This document shows positions 63,001 to 64,000 of a stretch of 64,000 nucleotides of DNA, in pieces. Position numbers and translations under genes: made by a program. Below the pieces are notes generated by a model. The model saw nothing but the letters and a program-made list of their open reading frames with translations. It had not been told where the DNA came from and made no database searches. Origin of the DNA: Pyropia yezoensis (lineage: Eukaryota; Rhodophyta; Bangiophyceae; Bangiales; Bangiaceae); assembly GCA_009829735.1 (NCBI GenBank), contig CM020618.1, positions 21,313,346 through 21,377,345 of the forward strand, given 5' to 3'. Position 1 is the first letter of the stretch; the number at the start of each line of letters is the position of its first letter.

Positions 63001-63839
63001 TCCGCAACAGCTACGCCATGGTCCTCCACACCAACGGTGAGCTTTACGGAACCGATAACGGGCCCAATGGGGGCTTTGGCGACGTCGCCATTGGCTGCGA
63101 CGCCTCGGCGGCGGGCTTTACCCAAAAGGACAAGCTCCTCCGCCTGTCGCGGGGCAGCTACTATGGCCACCCCAACCGGAACCGCGCCCGCGACGACGGC
63201 CGGCAGTGCACTTACCACCGCAACGCGGAGGCATCGCGGGGCGGCTACACGGGGCCGCTGGCCGACCTCGGCCGCTCGTCCATCAATGGGGTGACAGAGT
63301 ACATGGCCAACCTGTTTGGGGGGGCCCTCAAGCACGACCTGCTGCTGGCTAAGTTTAGCGGCCGCTCCTCGTCGGGCTCCACGCAGCGGGTGCAGTTGGC
63401 GGCCGGCGGCGCCCGCGTGGCGTCCATCACTGACCTGTTTGGCTTTTCGGGACTGCTCATGGCCCAGACGCCGGCGGGGGTGGTGCTGGCGCCACAGCCC
63501 CAAAAGAACCGGGTGCTGGTGGCGGCGCCCGACTACCCGACGCCGCCGGCTGCAGCGGGGCCGGTGGTGGTGGGGGTGGGACCCCACCGGGGGCGCGCGG
63601 CGGGTGGAAACACGGTTACCATCGCGGGGCACCACTTTGGGGAGGGGATCCCCGCCGCCACCATTGGCGGCGCCCCCTGCACGGACGTGCGCGCCGTGGC
63701 TGTCGACGGGCGGTCCTTCCAGTGCACCGCGCCGCGGGGGACGCCCGGCTCCCTGGTGCGGGTAGTGGTGACCACCTCCGAGGGGCGGGTGAGCGCCATG
63801 ACGGCAGGGCGGGGGGACTACTGGTACATGGACAAGTAG
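60012..63839 (+). CDS. Y gene, intact copy: secreted malectin-malectin-PKD-PA14-IPT-propeller-IPT protein
   Basis: 1,275 residues. I choose the ATG at 60012 because it opens a signal peptide (MTRYHPALAAATAVLATAAA, cleavage about residue 35-40); the frame runs further up. Approximate order: malectin-like 40-193 (ends AIEVHRG), acidic Asp/Gly linker 197-236, malectin-like 249-402 (starts TLRLNVGGP; LRLHFAELYSG), Pro/Thr linker, PKD-like 440-534, PA14-like 539-665 (YYYAGN, CLFLYKAPVDGAYAF), IPT/TIG 679-770 (GIEPASGGLSQGTRVTVTG), six-bladed glucose/sorbosone-dehydrogenase- or NHL-like propeller 775-1177 (GPTSIALGPDGRVYVG, VLSLAFDP, GELYGTDNGPNGG), and IPT/TIG 1184 to the end. Malectin and PA14 modules bind carbohydrate in other proteins, so a matrix or glycan-binding role is inferred; enzyme activity of the propeller is not shown. 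It converges on sequence that should be an X gene. Confidence 0.87.
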   Translation: MTRYHPALAAATAVLATAAAASGLLLASLSPAAAAPAPAVLAINAGNGGGSGPFAADNPAAYVSGAATTSYTIVSGPITGTTRPALFTTQRYASSGGAFTYTLPLPAGAYTVTLHWAEVWSGAYAPGRRMLDVAVGGVTVETGLDIFVASGGARTALVRSYPAAVDGGGGLAVTFTSKVQNAFVSAIEVHRGSTTGGDDGAGSDNGAGGDDGTGSDDEAGSDDEEDTDDEGGPATEVEEKEPTAPAPATLRLNVGGPAVAGYTPDTPYVTNGPATKVWTSAKEVSTAAPDAAPATIYATQRWGKELAYTFPLPAGTYTLRLHFAELYSGAAFIGGRVFSITATGGGATVTLDKVDVFESAYWATASSRTLSVAVVGSGGLHLMLKSSVENAMLQGIEMMAAAGAPATPPVVTPVPPTPMTPTGTAAGAPPPTPDDHFAHAVIDPHPSAVVDIDGNGRQSVTLSAYDSHTHRFHDDGSSGELLSFIWTAMATGEELGSGISVVVEFPLGTTAVKLTVVDDGGNASDAESVVTVVGSLAPGAYCYYYAGNAGGEEKPIFAAVSEDLNFPTAASFPEGPQGRSGFKQRCLFLYKAPVDGAYAFDAAFASGEMELTVDGASVLAASAGGSSTASGQVWLAAGMHEAVTTYRHNSGGAAATVSVTAAGSGPMPKGSMEWDRATVVPVVTGIEPASGGLSQGTRVTVTGVGFYTADTQVTFGGVSATAVVRDGSTRLTVEAPAAAAAGDVDVVVTTGGGVAGEGGVSGGLTYTYEAAAADPIKFTETSLKSANGGDYYIAGPTSIALGPDGRVYVGQYKEYIQALTVDPTTHVVTDSCVSESVGEKRSVLSLAFDPMADGDGLSLLAATSLLYYTQNHGRPLSEWDNGEVVVLRPSTGDNCLVVDQVLLSGLPVSNHDHAVQALEWDQEGRLLLVAGGQTNMGANVRGIRLGGVDETPLSAAVLRAAVHAPNFDGHVTYDQTADARMSRQTGGWGVAVHASGIRNSYAMVLHTNGELYGTDNGPNGGFGDVAIGCDASAAGFTQKDKLLRLSRGSYYGHPNRNRARDDGRQCTYHRNAEASRGGYTGPLADLGRSSINGVTEYMANLFGGALKHDLLLAKFSGRSSSGSTQRVQLAAGGARVASITDLFGFSGLLMAQTPAGVVLAPQPQKNRVLVAAPDYPTPPAAAGPVVVGVGPHRGRAAGGNTVTIAGHHFGEGIPAATIGGAPCTDVRAVAVDGRSFQCTAPRGTPGSLVRVVVTTSEGRVSAMTAGRGDYWYMDK

Positions 63840-64000
63840 GGGCGGGCAAGGAGGGGGGGTGGTGATATCGTGGTATCGTAGGACGTTTAACATATAACTA
63901 TTTGTGGCGAGCTTTACAAGGGCTGCCACGTCACACATCGTGTTCCGCAGGCGAGAAACGAAAGAAAGCATGAGACACAACAATGTCAACAGACACAGGA

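Larger units (their letters stand above)
50558..64000. repeat. Right arm of the giant palindrome, running off the window
   Basis: Reverse complement of 36,777-50,220. It differs by rare substitutions (for example 60509, 60894, 61203, 63156), by homopolymer indels, and by a block of linked variants in the X gene. The arm does not end inside the window. Confidence 0.95.

Noticed and set aside
1..64000. tRNA, rRNA, snRNA genes or CRISPR-like arrays
   Set aside because: I looked for T-loop (GGTTCGA), snRNA and regularly spaced short repeats and found none with the required structure.

Overview
Overview. The window is a very G+C-rich nuclear segment of a eukaryote: Ty3/gypsy polyproteins, a Tc1/mariner-type transposase, TA-flanked MITE-like elements, TATA boxes, an AATAAA signal, a DNA2-like gene fragment and large secreted proteins with malectin, IPT/TIG and beta-propeller modules. 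Intron-poor, alanine/arginine/glycine-rich genes and secreted wall-type proteins suggest a bangiophyte red alga (Porphyra/Pyropia type). That placement is inference only. Region 1 (1-11,242) is a nested pair of dead Ty3/gypsy elements, both on the minus strand. A chromodomain-bearing element (1-6,733, left LTR off-window) interrupts the integrase of an older element (6,734-11,242) immediately inside a TGTGGCA...TGCCACA LTR. Both are riddled with in-frame stops, nearly all of a kind a C-to-T or G-to-A change would give. Region 2 (11,243-22,954) is gene-poor. It holds a phased ATCACG motif array beside a TATA box, two weak short ORFs, a broken N-terminal DNA2 nuclease/helicase fragment, a frameshifted Tc1-like transposase, a small gag relic in the opposite orientation, one secreted propeller-like gene (19,582-21,150), and a TA-flanked MITE-like element inside a second TA-flanked inverted-repeat element. 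Region 3 (22,955-43,740) is a direct tandem array with a period of about 7.03 kb. Each unit carries two convergent secreted-protein genes 250 bp apart at their 3' ends: X, a 340-344 aa Cys-rich Pro-Thr-repeat protein on plus, and Y, about 1,275 aa, malectin-malectin-PKD-PA14-like-IPT-propeller-IPT on minus. A 500-N gap (29,603-30,102) interrupts the array; unit spacing predicts about 2.7 kb is missing there, including one X gene. Region 4 (36,777-64,000) is a near-perfect palindrome: two arms of at least 13.4 kb around a 337-bp unique spacer (50,221-50,557), with the right arm running off the window. Positions pair as x to about 100,777 minus x. The arms carry one Y, one X, an Ala/Arg-rich gene Z (44,769-45,836 and 54,942-56,009) and about 6 kb of mostly non-coding sequence each. 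They are not identical: Y has at least four amino-acid differences plus a homopolymer indel, and the right-arm X is a mosaic of two left-side X alleles. That favours real inverted duplication with gene conversion, or two haplotypes joined, over a simple fold-back read. X and Y both look like extracellular matrix proteins, Y a probable carbohydrate binder, so the array may amplify a wall or secretion module. The only fully intact Y is in the right arm (60,012-63,839).
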